A stretch of DNA of 61,768 nt, from the NCBI RefSeq assembly GCF_001005825.1, contig NZ_LBHV01000017.1, positions 1 to 61,768 on the forward strand, written 5' to 3'. Of this stretch, positions 27,583 to 36,284 are shown one piece after another. This stretch comes from Rhizobium sp. LC145. GTDB taxonomy: Bacteria; Pseudomonadota; Alphaproteobacteria; Rhizobiales; Rhizobiaceae. Position 1 is the first letter of the stretch; each line of letters begins with the position of its first letter. A program made the position numbers and the translations under genes. Under the pieces are notes generated by a model. That model saw nothing but the letters and a program-made list of their open reading frames with translations. It did not search any database and was not told the DNA's origin.

Positions 27583-29430
27583 TCAGATGGCCTCACCCAC
27601 CGCTTCGCGCCGCCGCCGATCCAGTTCCTCGCTATATCGTCTCAAGGTGTGAGCCTCGCTCAACTGGCCTATGACCCGGCGCTCGATAAGATTGTTGACG
27701 ACTGCCAGCGCATCACTGCGTGTTTTGTCAAAGATTGCGGCGGCCTGCTTGGCATTCATCCGCGGCTGGAGGAACTCGTTGCGATAGCGAATGAACTTCT
27801 CAAGCGTCGCCTCCTGAACGGTGACTTCCGCGCCATATACTTCCGCAACGAGGACGATGCCGACATAACGATCATCGTCATCGACGATGATTGCTCTTTG
27901 GGTCGAGCCGAGGGGAAAAGCCTCGCGGAACTGCTGGAGCGAGAGATTCGCATTTGCCTTTTTGACATCCGGCCGCATCAGCTTGTCGACCGTCAGATTG
28001 CTTATCCAGCCGATGTCGTGCGCGCTGCGTATGCTTTCGCCGCGCAAGTGGAAGCGCCACGTGGCGAAGGAGTAGCCGAATGTGGTCCTTACCACGACCG
28101 AGGAGCTGATGGTCGCCGCAAGCACCAGCGCGGTAATGGGGAAGTCTCCGGTGATTTCCAGGGCAAGGAATGTCATTGTCAATGGCCCGCCGATCAGCGC
28201 AACCGCAAGCGAACTCATGCCGACGACGGCATAGACAGTCGGCGTCAGTGAACCGCTCATGATGGAATCGACGGGGAAAGCGAAGATTTTGCCAAGTAAT
28301 GCGCCCATGAAAAGGGAGGCGAAAAAGAGACCGCCACGAAAGCCTGAACCGATCGACACGGCCGATGCCGTTGCTTTCAGCAGGAAAATCATCGCGAGCG
28401 CTATGAGGCTGTTTTGCGTGTCGAGATTCAGATGCAGCGCGCCATGGCCGGCTGACAGAACCTGCGGGGTGATCATTGCCAGCAGACCGACGACGATACC
28501 GCCAAGTGCCGGGCGTAGTGCTGGAGGGATGGAGCTCTTGCGCGCCAACTGCTCGGTGAAGGCTACCCCCTTCATGATAGCGATCCCTATCATTGCGCAC
28601 AGGGCACCGAGCAGGATCGCCGGCAGGAAGTCGCCCGGCGCGACAAGGCCGATCTCGCCGACCTCGATCAGGAATGTATCACCGGAAAGTGCCCTGGCGA
28701 CGAAGGTGGCTAAAATGGCAGCGACCACGACCGGCGCAAGCGCAACGGTGCTGTATGTGCCGATGATCAGTTCGAACGCATAAAAGGCACCGGTCAGCGG
28801 CGCATTGAAGGCGGCCGCGATGGCGCCGGCGGCGCCGCAGCCGACAAGGATACGAAGATCTTCCCTTCGGAAATTCAGCTTGCCGCCGATCTTCGATGCA
28901 ATGCCCGAGGATAGCTGGGTATAGCCGGCTTCCAGGCCAACCGATGCGCCAAAACCGTTGGACACGAGATTCTGGACGGCAACGATAATACTGTCGGTCA
29001 GGGATATACGGCCACCGTAGAGCGCATTCGCCTCGATCGGGTCGACGATCGGCCGGTTACGCCTTCTTTGGAGCAGCAGGAAAACGATACCCATGATAAT
29101 GCCGCCCGCGATCGGTGCGGCGAAAACCAGAAGCTGGTTGTCGATTGAGGCGGCACTCAGCCACTCGCCATCGGATATGCCGAAGATCAGGTGATGCAGA
29201 GCTTTCGAGATCCAGCTCATGCCGCTTACCACGCAGCCCGAAGCGACTCCGACCAGTGCGGCGCAGGCGATCAGCCCGATCTCGCTACCTCGCGCGAGAG
29301 CCTTCTTCTTGAAGAGCTTAAAGCGTACTCGAATGGCATGGAGGAATGTGGAAATCGTGGCGGAATGCATTTGTGCAGCACAATTGGATTGATGGTACCT
29401 GCGAAGGTTCAGCGGGGATCGCCGCCCCAT
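27583..29430 (-). CDS. ClC-family chloride/anion channel or exchanger with CBS pair
   Basis: A 615-residue protein: about residues 45-455 carry the many helices of a ClC protein (NGFGASVGLEAGYTQL with the gating-glutamate-type position, GSGFRGGLFFASLFMGALLG as the second anion-binding block). Residues about 470-600 resemble a pair of CBS regulatory domains. The classical GSGIP block is not evident near the first anion site. It would move chloride or another anion, perhaps with protons, across the inner membrane. Its place between two sulfatase genes suggests a link to anion balance, but this is inference. The start is uncertain: the ATG at 29370 is also possible. Confidence 0.85.
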   Translation of the reverse strand: MGRRSPLNLRRYHQSNCAAQMHSATISTFLHAIRVRFKLFKKKALARGSEIGLIACAALVGVASGCVVSGMSWISKALHHLIFGISDGEWLSAASIDNQLLVFAAPIAGGIIMGIVFLLLQRRRNRPIVDPIEANALYGGRISLTDSIIVAVQNLVSNGFGASVGLEAGYTQLSSGIASKIGGKLNFRREDLRILVGCGAAGAIAAAFNAPLTGAFYAFELIIGTYSTVALAPVVVAAILATFVARALSGDTFLIEVGEIGLVAPGDFLPAILLGALCAMIGIAIMKGVAFTEQLARKSSIPPALRPALGGIVVGLLAMITPQVLSAGHGALHLNLDTQNSLIALAMIFLLKATASAVSIGSGFRGGLFFASLFMGALLGKIFAFPVDSIMSGSLTPTVYAVVGMSSLAVALIGGPLTMTFLALEITGDFPITALVLAATISSSVVVRTTFGYSFATWRFHLRGESIRSAHDIGWISNLTVDKLMRPDVKKANANLSLQQFREAFPLGSTQRAIIVDDDDRYVGIVLVAEVYGAEVTVQEATLEKFIRYRNEFLQPRMNAKQAAAIFDKTRSDALAVVNNLIERRVIGQLSEAHTLRRYSEELDRRRREAVGEAI

Positions 29431-29537
29431 TAGCAGGGGCTTCGGGAAACGATTATTTGCACATCGTATTCCCCTTTGATTTCGTCGGCGATGTCGAAAG
29501 GGGTACCGATGTGAAATACGGTCGACGTCGCGGAAGT

Positions 29538-30575
29538 CTAGGCATTCTTCTTATGAGTGCTTTCGCGGGCGACGAGTTCCCACTCGACGATGGTCGTACA
29601 TGGTTCTGCCCCGTTGATGCGTGCCAGGATCGCCTCGGCGGTCAGCTTGCCGATACGTTCCCGGTCCGGACGTACAGTCGTCAGCGGCGGGGTAACGCAA
29701 CCGGCTGCTTCGTTGTCGCCAAACGCAATCACGCCAATGTCGTCCGGCACACGCTTGCCGAGCGTCTTCAACGCACGCAGGGCGCCAAATGCCACGACAT
29801 CGCTGTTGCAGGCAATCGCGTCTATTTCCGGATGGCCTTCGATCAGTTCGAACGCTAGTCGTTCCCCGAGTGCGGGGCTTCCGCCCTGTTGTGCCGTGTG
29901 CTTTACAACTTCGGGCAGGCCGGCTGCCGCAGCGGCGATTTCCAATCCGCTCAAACGTTTCTGGGCGCGCCTGTCGTTCTCGCGAACGCTGCCGATAAAA
30001 GCAATCCGCCGATAGCCCGCGGCGATCAGGTGGTCCGCCTGCGCGGCGCCGACGCGCGTATGATCGAAGCCGACAGCAGTGTCGATCACCTCGCCATCCG
30101 TGTCCCACATTTCGATGATCGGGATAGCTGAGGCCTTGAGGAGTTCGACGACTTTTGGAGGATGATCGACACCGATAATGGCAATTGCAGCTGGACGCCA
30201 ACTCAGGATGGATCGCACAAGCTTCAATTCCTGATCGGCATTGTACCGGGTGTTCGCCAACATGACCTGCAGGTCGCGCTCTAGAAGCGCGGATTGCAGC
30301 GTATCGATGATGCTGGCGAATTCTGAATAATAGAGTGAAGTCACGACGACGCCGACAATATCCGATCTCGTGCCGGAGAGCCCACCGGCGAGCCGGTTGG
30401 GCACGTAATTCAACTCCTCCATGGCCGCGTTGATGCGCTGACGCAGCTCGGGGCGAACGGTGTGGGGTGCGCGCAGAGCCCGCGAGACGGTATTGACCGA
30501 AACGCCTACCCGCTCCGCGATCGAGGCGAGGGTAGGGACTGACCGCGCCCCCTTGTCGGTAATTTCCGTATCCAT
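29538..30575 (-). CDS. LacI-family transcriptional regulator
   Basis: A 345-residue repressor with the helix-turn-helix TLASIAERVGVSVNTVSRAL near residue 15, hinge around 60-70, and a ligand-binding domain with NSDVVAFGALRALK and VIAFGDNEAAG. It is transcribed away from the second sulfatase operon and a LacI-type palindrome lies between them (30609-30620). I start it at ATG 30575 (MDTEITD); longer frames to 30866 add unrelated residues across the promoter region. Confidence 0.9.
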   Translation of the reverse strand: MDTEITDKGARSVPTLASIAERVGVSVNTVSRALRAPHTVRPELRQRINAAMEELNYVPNRLAGGLSGTRSDIVGVVVTSLYYSEFASIIDTLQSALLERDLQVMLANTRYNADQELKLVRSILSWRPAAIAIIGVDHPPKVVELLKASAIPIIEMWDTDGEVIDTAVGFDHTRVGAAQADHLIAAGYRRIAFIGSVRENDRRAQKRLSGLEIAAAAAGLPEVVKHTAQQGGSPALGERLAFELIEGHPEIDAIACNSDVVAFGALRALKTLGKRVPDDIGVIAFGDNEAAGCVTPPLTTVRPDRERIGKLTAEAILARINGAEPCTTIVEWELVARESTHKKNA

Positions 30576-30608
30576 TTTGGGCCTATATTTTGGCAAAGTG
30601 ATCGTTGC

Positions 30609-30620
30609 GTTACCGTTAAC
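30609..30620. promoter_or_regulatory. Candidate LacI-family operator
   Basis: GTTACCGTTAAC is palindromic at 10 of 12 positions around a central CG, the layout common to LacI-family operators. It lies between the divergent LacI gene and the second sulfatase operon, 34 bases from the regulator's ATG. Assignment to this regulator is inference. Confidence 0.45.
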
Positions 30621-30725
30621 TTTGTGCCATCGTTTCGGATGTGAGGCAAGCGAAAGAGGCTGCAATACCGGTCTTTCGCCTGATGAGCGAGTCCGGAAAA
30701 CTCGCGCCGCGGAGGAGCAGGACAT

Positions 30726-32162
30726 ATGGCTGAAAGGCCAAATATTATTTTGATCATGACTGATCAGCAGCGTTACGATTCGATTGCAGCGCTTGGATTT
30801 CCATATGCGGTGACACCCAATATCGACGCGCTTGTCGAGAAGGGCGTGGCGCTGACCAATTGCCATATCACGGCGCCAAGCTGCGTTCCCTCACGTGCCA
30901 GCCTGTTCACCGGCTATTACCCACACACAACCGGCGTTCTAGCCAATGGCCAGAAATGGCAGCGGACGTGGGTCGAGCAGCTTCGCGAAGCTGGTTATCG
31001 CTGTGTCAATGTCGGCAAGATGCACACGATCCCATACAATTCGGATTCTGGTTTTCATGAACGCTATGTCGTGGAAAACAAGGACCGATACATGGAGGGC
31101 CGCTGGTATTTCGACGAGTGGGACAAGGCGCTTGCTGCCAACGGTCTTGTCAAGCAGCAGCGCGAAACCTACCGCGAGCGCGATGATTACGCCAAGCGCC
31201 TCGGTGCTTTTGATTGGGAGTTGCCAGAGGATCTGCACTCCGATGCCTTCGTCGGCAATATGGCCAAGTGGTGGGTCAACACCTATCCGCCCACCGAGCC
31301 GCTATTCCTACAGGTGGGCTTCCCCGGGCCGCATCCGCCATTCGATCCGCCGGCCCGCTATTCCGAGCCTTATTTGAGGCGCAACGATCTGCCGCTGCCG
31401 CAGCCGACGAAGGAGGAACTGCAGTCGCTTCATCAGGAGCTGAAAGACAAGCGCAAGCACGATGTCGAGGTCGATCATGACTCCGTCGTATGGAGCCTTG
31501 ATCCGACCCCCGAGCAGTTACAGCGGCTGTGGGCCCATTATCTCGGCAATGTCACGCTGATCGACGAGAAGATCGGCGAGTTGCTCGAGGCGCTTAAGGC
31601 GCGCGGCTACCTGGAAGATGCGATCATCATCTTCACGTCCGACCATGGTGAATGCCTTGGCGAGCACGGCCTGATCCAGAAGTGGTCCATGTATGACATC
31701 GTCACACGTGTGCCGACCGTCATCTGGTCGACCGCGGGACGATTCGAGGGCGGACGTTCCATCGACGGTCTTTGCCAGCTTTTTGATCTCGGTCCGACCA
31801 TTCTCGAATATGCCGGTATCACGCCGCCGGGTTCGTTTGAGGCAAAAAGCCTAAAGCCGGCTTTGGAAGGGGGAGAATGGACACCACGCAGCCATGTTTT
31901 TTGCGAGCAGATCGGCGACGTGGCGATGGCTGGCGGCGTGGAGTTCATGACAGGGGTCAGAAGCGCCAGATGGAAGCTCGTGCATTTCAAGGGCTCGCAG
32001 GATGGTCAGCTGTTCGATCTGGGGAACGATCCCCAGGAGGTGAAAAATCTCTGGAGCGATCCGGCCCATGCCGAACAAAAGCGAGAACTTCTGGACGTCA
32101 TGCGGGACTGGCTGATTGAATCGAACTTCAAGACGCGTGATGTCATGGCGGATGCGCGGTGA
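30726..32162 (+). CDS. Type I (Cys-type) sulfatase
   Basis: A 478-residue paralogue of the sulfatase at 26005. NIILIMTDQQRYD, the CxPSR signature in SCVPSRASLFTG (Cys53 to be modified), and IFTSDHGECLGEHG are all present. Sequence blocks such as VNVGKMHT and WDKALA are shared with the first sulfatase, so they arose from one ancestor but probably differ in substrate. No signal peptide is seen. GGAGGAG precedes the ATG. It heads an operon with a three-part ABC transporter, so its substrate is likely what the transporter imports. Confidence 0.9.
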   Translation: MAERPNIILIMTDQQRYDSIAALGFPYAVTPNIDALVEKGVALTNCHITAPSCVPSRASLFTGYYPHTTGVLANGQKWQRTWVEQLREAGYRCVNVGKMHTIPYNSDSGFHERYVVENKDRYMEGRWYFDEWDKALAANGLVKQQRETYRERDDYAKRLGAFDWELPEDLHSDAFVGNMAKWWVNTYPPTEPLFLQVGFPGPHPPFDPPARYSEPYLRRNDLPLPQPTKEELQSLHQELKDKRKHDVEVDHDSVVWSLDPTPEQLQRLWAHYLGNVTLIDEKIGELLEALKARGYLEDAIIIFTSDHGECLGEHGLIQKWSMYDIVTRVPTVIWSTAGRFEGGRSIDGLCQLFDLGPTILEYAGITPPGSFEAKSLKPALEGGEWTPRSHVFCEQIGDVAMAGGVEFMTGVRSARWKLVHFKGSQDGQLFDLGNDPQEVKNLWSDPAHAEQKRELLDVMRDWLIESNFKTRDVMADAR

Positions 32163-32202
32163 GCCATCGGGATCGAGAAACGGACAAGCTTTCGCGGGAG
32201 GC

Positions 32203-33015
32203 ATGACCTTGTCAGTCGCAACAACCGAAGAAAAACCCTCGCCGGCGCAACAGGCTTCTATGCTGTCGCGACCGGTGGGTATGCTGGCGATCAATATCGC
32301 GGCCGTGGTTGTCGGAATCATGCTCTGGACTGGCGTAACGGTTCAGGGCGTGGTCGGCCTTCCCACGCCGTTGGCGGTGGCAAGGCAGGCTCTTGTGCAG
32401 GCCCAAAACGGACTTTTGTGGTCCGATGCACTGGCCAGCCTGGGGCGGGTGTTTGCCGGCTTTGCGCTTGGAATTGCCGTGGCGATACCGGTCGGTTTCC
32501 TGATGGGTTGGTATCGCATCGCTCGGGCGATTATCGAACCTTATGTGCAGTTCTTCCGCACGATCCCGCCGCTCGCCATCATTCCCCTGGCGATCGTCAC
32601 AATGGGTATTGATGAAACGCCGAAGGTTTTCGTCATCTTCCTGGCGTCCTTTCTGTCCAGCGTCGTTGCGACCTACCAGGGGGTTGTCAACGTGGACAAG
32701 ACGTTAATCAACGCTGCCCGTGTGCTCGGTGCCAATGACTTCACCATCTTCCGCAGGGTCATCGTTCCCGCGTCATTGCCCTATATCATGGTCGGCGTGC
32801 GTATCGGCCTTGGTTCGTCCTGGGCAACGGTTGTGGCGGCCGAACTGATCGCCGCGCAATCCGGCCTCGGTTTTCGCATGCAGCAGGCGCAGCTCTATTA
32901 CGACCTTCCGACGATATTCGTCAGTCTCATCGCAATTGGCGTTCTCGGTCTCATCATGGATCGGATCGTCATGGCGATCGATAGCGTGCTGACCGCCTGG
33001 CAGGAAAAACTATGA
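32203..33015 (+). CDS. ABC transporter permease, sulfonate/taurine/nitrate type
   Basis: A 270-residue inner-membrane permease of the SsuC/TauC/NrtB group: about six membrane segments and the EAA-like cytoplasmic loop NAARVLGANDFTIFRRVIVPA. GGGAGG is just one base from the ATG at 32203, so an in-frame TTG at 32209, with better spacing, may be the true start. It lies 40 bases after the sulfatase and its stop overlaps the ATPase gene's ATG. It forms the channel for an organosulfur or sulfate-ester substrate. Confidence 0.85.
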   Translation: MTLSVATTEEKPSPAQQASMLSRPVGMLAINIAAVVVGIMLWTGVTVQGVVGLPTPLAVARQALVQAQNGLLWSDALASLGRVFAGFALGIAVAIPVGFLMGWYRIARAIIEPYVQFFRTIPPLAIIPLAIVTMGIDETPKVFVIFLASFLSSVVATYQGVVNVDKTLINAARVLGANDFTIFRRVIVPASLPYIMVGVRIGLGSSWATVVAAELIAAQSGLGFRMQQAQLYYDLPTIFVSLIAIGVLGLIMDRIVMAIDSVLTAWQEKL

Positions 33016-33782
33016 GCACGAAAATCTCGTTTCAGAACGTTACCAAGACGTTTAATATTGCCGGATCTGCGTCCTTCAACGCGCTCCAGGGGCTCAATCT
33101 CGATATCGAGGAAGGCGAGTTCATCACTGTGGTCGGTCCGTCCGGGTGCGGCAAGTCCACCGCTATGAATATCGCCGCTGGACTTACAGGGCCGACTTCT
33201 GGAGAGGTTCTGGTCGACAACGTGCCCGTGCGCGGCCCAGGGCCTGAACGCGGCGTGATCTTTCAACAGTATGCGCTTTTCCCTTGGCTGACGGTCCGCC
33301 AGAATGTCGAGTTCGGTCTGCAGATATCAGGGCACCCGAAAGCGGCGCGCCGGAAGATCGCCGACCATTTCATCGAGCTCGTAGGCTTAAGCGACTTTGC
33401 GGATTCGCTGCCGAAAACGCTGTCCGGCGGGATGAAGCAGCGTTGCGCGATTGCCCGAGCTTATGCCGTCAACCCGAAGATCCTGCTGATGGACGAGCCA
33501 TTTGGAGCGCTCGATGCTTTGACACGCGTCCAGTTACAGGATCAGCTTCTTGCGACATGGAGCAAAGAGCGTCGCACGGTGATGTTCATTACCCATGATG
33601 TTGATGAAGCCGTCTATCTGGCCAGCCGGGTCGTGGTCATGGCTGCTCGCCCGGGCAGGCTTCATAAAATCGTCCCGGTCGATCTGCCTTATCCGCGCAC
33701 TGAAGAGATGCGTCTTTCACCGGAATTCACGACTTTGCGCAACGAGGTCTGGCGGTCGGTCTATCATCCCGCCGCGGCCTGA
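33012..33782 (+). CDS. ABC transporter ATPase, SsuB/TauB type
   Basis: A 256-residue ATPase with Walker A GPSGCGKST, signature LSGGMKQRCAIARA, Walker B ILLMDEPFGALDA and the switch histidine in FITHDVDEA, all intact. It powers the neighbouring permease. The ATGA overlap at 33012-33015 couples it to the permease gene. The Ssu/Tau/Nrt subfamily assignment comes from the overall pattern and the operon. Confidence 0.9.
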   Translation: MSTKISFQNVTKTFNIAGSASFNALQGLNLDIEEGEFITVVGPSGCGKSTAMNIAAGLTGPTSGEVLVDNVPVRGPGPERGVIFQQYALFPWLTVRQNVEFGLQISGHPKAARRKIADHFIELVGLSDFADSLPKTLSGGMKQRCAIARAYAVNPKILLMDEPFGALDALTRVQLQDQLLATWSKERRTVMFITHDVDEAVYLASRVVVMAARPGRLHKIVPVDLPYPRTEEMRLSPEFTTLRNEVWRSVYHPAAA

Positions 33783-33822
33783 CCCTTTGCTCCCTAACAG
33801 CTGTCAAAAGGAGGAATTGAAC

Positions 33823-34800
33823 ATGCTGACGAGACGAAATCTGCTGAGGACGACAGCGGCCGTGGCGACTGCCAGCGCCTTTTCAATCGGCGGAAAGGCA
33901 GTTGCCCAATCCGCCGACATGACGATTGGTTACATCGCCGATTTCCCCAATGCGAGCGTGCTGGCAATCGCTGAAGACCAGAAGCTGTGGGAAGCCGAAG
34001 GCATCACGCCATCAGTGAAAGTCTTTACCAACGGTCCAATCCAAATCCAGGCGATGGGTGCCGGCAGTCTGAATTTCGGCACCATCGGTCCCGGCGCCCT
34101 TTGGTTGCCGGCCAGCGGCCGCGCCAAGGTGATAGGGGTCAATGATATCGGCTTTTCTGATCGGGTGATCGCGCAGGGGGAAATCACCTCCATTCAGGAT
34201 CTGAAGGGTAAAAAAGTTGGGGTTCCGCAGGGCACGTCCGGTGACATGATCTTGCGCATGGCGCTCACCAGGGCGGGCATGACGATCAATGACATCCAGA
34301 TGGTTCCAATGGATCCGCCGACGGTTGTCTCCGCCTTCACCTCCAAACAGATCGACGGAGCGGGTATCTGGTACCCGTTGATTGACACGATCAAGCCACG
34401 TGTCCCGGATATGAAGGAACTGGCCTCCAACCAGGACTTCTTCCCGCAAACCTCGTTTATCAACACCTTTGTTGCGCGCAACGAAATCGTCGAGCAGAAC
34501 CCGGAACTGGTGAAGATATTCCTGCGCATCATGAAAAAGGCGATGGACTATCGCGCGGCAAACCTTGATCGCTCCATCGAGATCACCACGGCCTTTCTCA
34601 ACGCTCCCGCCGATGCGACCGAAAAGGTTGCTCGCAGCCGCAAGATGCTGACTGCTAAGGAACTGGATGCTTTCACGCAGGATGGTACCGTCAATAAGTG
34701 GTTGGCCGATTTCAACAAGATGTTCCAAGAGTTCGGCACCGTTCAGACCCCGCTGCCGCCCGAGCAGATCTATATGGGTGATCTCTTCGTGAACGCCTGA
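33823..34800 (+). CDS. ABC transporter periplasmic substrate-binding protein, sulfonate/nitrate type
   Basis: A 325-residue protein with a signal peptide (MLTRRNLLRTTAAVATASAF, a twin-arginine-like RR followed by an AQS cleavage site) and the NMT1/SsuA fold. DLKGKKVGVPQGTSGD is the familiar ligand-lobe block and IDGAGIWYP another. It delivers the ligand to the permease. AAAGGAGG sits well before the ATG. As last gene of the sulfatase operon it makes an organosulfate ligand plausible, though taurine-like compounds cannot be excluded. Confidence 0.88.
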   Translation: MLTRRNLLRTTAAVATASAFSIGGKAVAQSADMTIGYIADFPNASVLAIAEDQKLWEAEGITPSVKVFTNGPIQIQAMGAGSLNFGTIGPGALWLPASGRAKVIGVNDIGFSDRVIAQGEITSIQDLKGKKVGVPQGTSGDMILRMALTRAGMTINDIQMVPMDPPTVVSAFTSKQIDGAGIWYPLIDTIKPRVPDMKELASNQDFFPQTSFINTFVARNEIVEQNPELVKIFLRIMKKAMDYRAANLDRSIEITTAFLNAPADATEKVARSRKMLTAKELDAFTQDGTVNKWLADFNKMFQEFGTVQTPLPPEQIYMGDLFVNA

Positions 34801-34808
34801 CCATCAAA

Positions 34809-34830
34809 CCGGCCGGCGGGAACCGGCCGG
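34809..34830 (+). terminator. Stem-loop at the end of the sulfatase-ABC operon
   Basis: An 8-bp perfect stem (CCGGCCGG twice, self-complementary) around a six-base loop, starting eight bases after the substrate-binding protein stop. No T-run follows, so intrinsic termination is uncertain. Confidence 0.45.
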
Positions 34831-34923
34831 CCACCCGAAGAGGCAGCTTGCTTGGTAAACTTCTGCTGGCCTTCTTGTTGTGTTCGGCGGCAAGGGTGGA
34901 CCGACATACAGAAGGCCCGCCTC

Positions 34924-35280
34924 GCAAACTCTGTTGCCGCAAAGTGAGCCTAGGGGTTAGAACATTTTCAGGCCATCGGTGATCGCCGAAAACAGCGTGT
35001 CGATTTCTGCCTCGGAGATGATAAGCGGCGGAGAAAGGACGATTGTATTGCGACCGGTCGTATCAATACGCCTTGCTCGAAACAGTAGTCATAGACCTTC
35101 TTGGCCATCGCCTTGCCGGTGGCGGCGTCCTCGCTCAGCTCGATGCCCGCGAGAAGGCCGAGGTTGCGTATGTCGACAATGCCGGGAAGGCCCTTGAGCG
35201 CGTGTGTCCGCTCCTGCCAGATCGGCTCGATCGATGCCGCATGCTCGAACACGCCCTCGCCGAGATAGACATCCAGCGCC
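34924..35280 (-). pseudogene. Duplicated 3' end of the class III aminotransferase gene
   Basis: About 357 bases nearly identical (a handful of differences) to 36252-36609, the last 110 or so codons of the intact aminotransferase gene. The copy lacks the active-site lysine region and everything upstream. It has lost one base in the GCGACCGG region (near 35059), which shifts the frame near the C-terminus. It ends abruptly at 35280 where similarity stops. It is not a functional enzyme; it forms the left arm of a direct repeat around the toxin-antitoxin pair. Confidence 0.9.
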
Positions 35281-35437
35281 TTGCCGTCGATGTCTTCGAA
35301 GACCGCGGAGTTGCCTTGCGGCCGTTGGAGCCTCGGTCTATTTCAAGAACTATCTCCTGTTTCGTCCCGACATGCAGAAGGCGAGCCTGGTACGGGCCTT
35401 CGTCGCGGCGCTGATGTACGCCAGGAATACGAGATAG
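35281..35437 (+). other. Unassigned gene fragment
   Basis: Immediately right of the repeat breakpoint a short frame ends in YFKNYLLFRPDMQKASLV and a stop at 35435-35437. It looks like the C-terminus of a real protein, but I do not recognise the family with confidence. No start or domain is present. Confidence 0.3.
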
Positions 35438-35500
35438 ACTGCTGCTCGTTCTTTGAACGCCATATCACCTCTGGCTTGTTATTTGTTTGTTTCATGCCAT

Positions 35501-35520
35501 ATGTAGGTAGTTACCTACAT
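35501..35520. promoter_or_regulatory. Perfect palindrome: probable antitoxin operator
   Basis: ATGTAGGTAGTTACCTACAT has perfect 9-base arms around a two-base centre. It ends 11 bases before the antitoxin GTG. Phd/YefM antitoxins typically repress their own operon by binding such a site, so autoregulation is likely. Confidence 0.65.
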
Positions 35521-35531
35521 GGAGACGTGCT

Positions 35532-35786
35532 GTGAACATTGTGACCCTTTCCAGCCGAGAGCTGAACCATGACGTCAGCAGCGCCAAGAAGGCAGCAAAA
35601 AGCGGCCCGGTTATCATCACGGATCGCGGTAAGCCTTCCCATGTCCTAATGACCTATGATGAATATGAACGCTTGACCGGCAAGCACCGTAATCTTGTCG
35701 AAGCTCTCGTTATGCCTGGACTCTCAGAGATTGATCTCAAGCTGCACCGTCCTGAAATCAGACCGCGCGAAGTGGATCTGGATTGA
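35532..35786 (+). CDS. Phd/YefM-type antitoxin
   Basis: An 84-residue protein. It opens with TLSSRELNHDVSSAKKAAK and continues with PVIITDRGKPSHVLMTYDEY, the standard Phd/YefM DNA-binding fold. The C-terminal tail (LSEIDLKLHRPEIRPREVDLD) should wrap the toxin. The start is GTG at 35532 with GGAG seven bases upstream. It would neutralise the VapC-like nuclease encoded next, and repress the operon through the palindrome at 35501-35520. Confidence 0.9.
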   Translation: MNIVTLSSRELNHDVSSAKKAAKSGPVIITDRGKPSHVLMTYDEYERLTGKHRNLVEALVMPGLSEIDLKLHRPEIRPREVDLD

Positions 35787-36205
35787 ATTATCTTTTGGAT
35801 ACCAACGTCATTTTCGAACTGCGCAAGATCGGTGACGGAAAAGCCGATGCCAACGTGGTAGCGTGGATCGGAAAAGAAGATGCAGCGCGCTTCTTCCTTT
35901 CGGTCATCACGATTCTTGAGTTGGAGCGGGGGGTACTTGGCTTGCAGCGTCGGGATTCCGCACAGGGCGCTCGGTTGCGGTCGTGGCTAGACAGCCGTGT
36001 ACGCCCGGAATTCGCCGGCCGCATCCTACCGGTTGATGATGCGGTCGCTACCCGTTGTGCGCACCTTCACATTCCCGACCGGCGCAACGAGGCGGACGCA
36101 CTGATTGCGGCGACTGCTCTGGTTCACGACATGACCGTAGCAACGCGCAATATTAGGGATTTCGAGGGTACTGGCGTCGTTCTGGTCGATCCTTGGCAAG
36201 GCTGA
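35783..36205 (+). CDS. VapC/FitB-type PIN-domain toxin
   Basis: A 140-residue PIN ribonuclease. It has acidic active-site residues in YLLDTNVIFE, ILELERG and NEADALIAATA, and a final TRNIRDF. VapC-like toxins cut tRNA or rRNA and stop translation. The start is a TTG overlapping the antitoxin stop (TTGA at 35783-35786), a tight coupling typical of toxin-antitoxin pairs. All catalytic positions look intact. Confidence 0.9.
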   Translation: MNYLLDTNVIFELRKIGDGKADANVVAWIGKEDAARFFLSVITILELERGVLGLQRRDSAQGARLRSWLDSRVRPEFAGRILPVDDAVATRCAHLHIPDRRNEADALIAATALVHDMTVATRNIRDFEGTGVVLVDPWQG

Positions 36206-36284
36206 CTACCTCACCTCTGCTTGGATACAGAAGGATCTGCCTGGTATATTTGCAAGCTCTGTTACCGCAAAGTGAGCCGAACGG

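Noticed and set aside
27550..28251. Plus-strand 233-codon frame opposite the ClC gene
   Set aside because: It is the reverse of CBS and ClC coding sequence and has no motif of its own.
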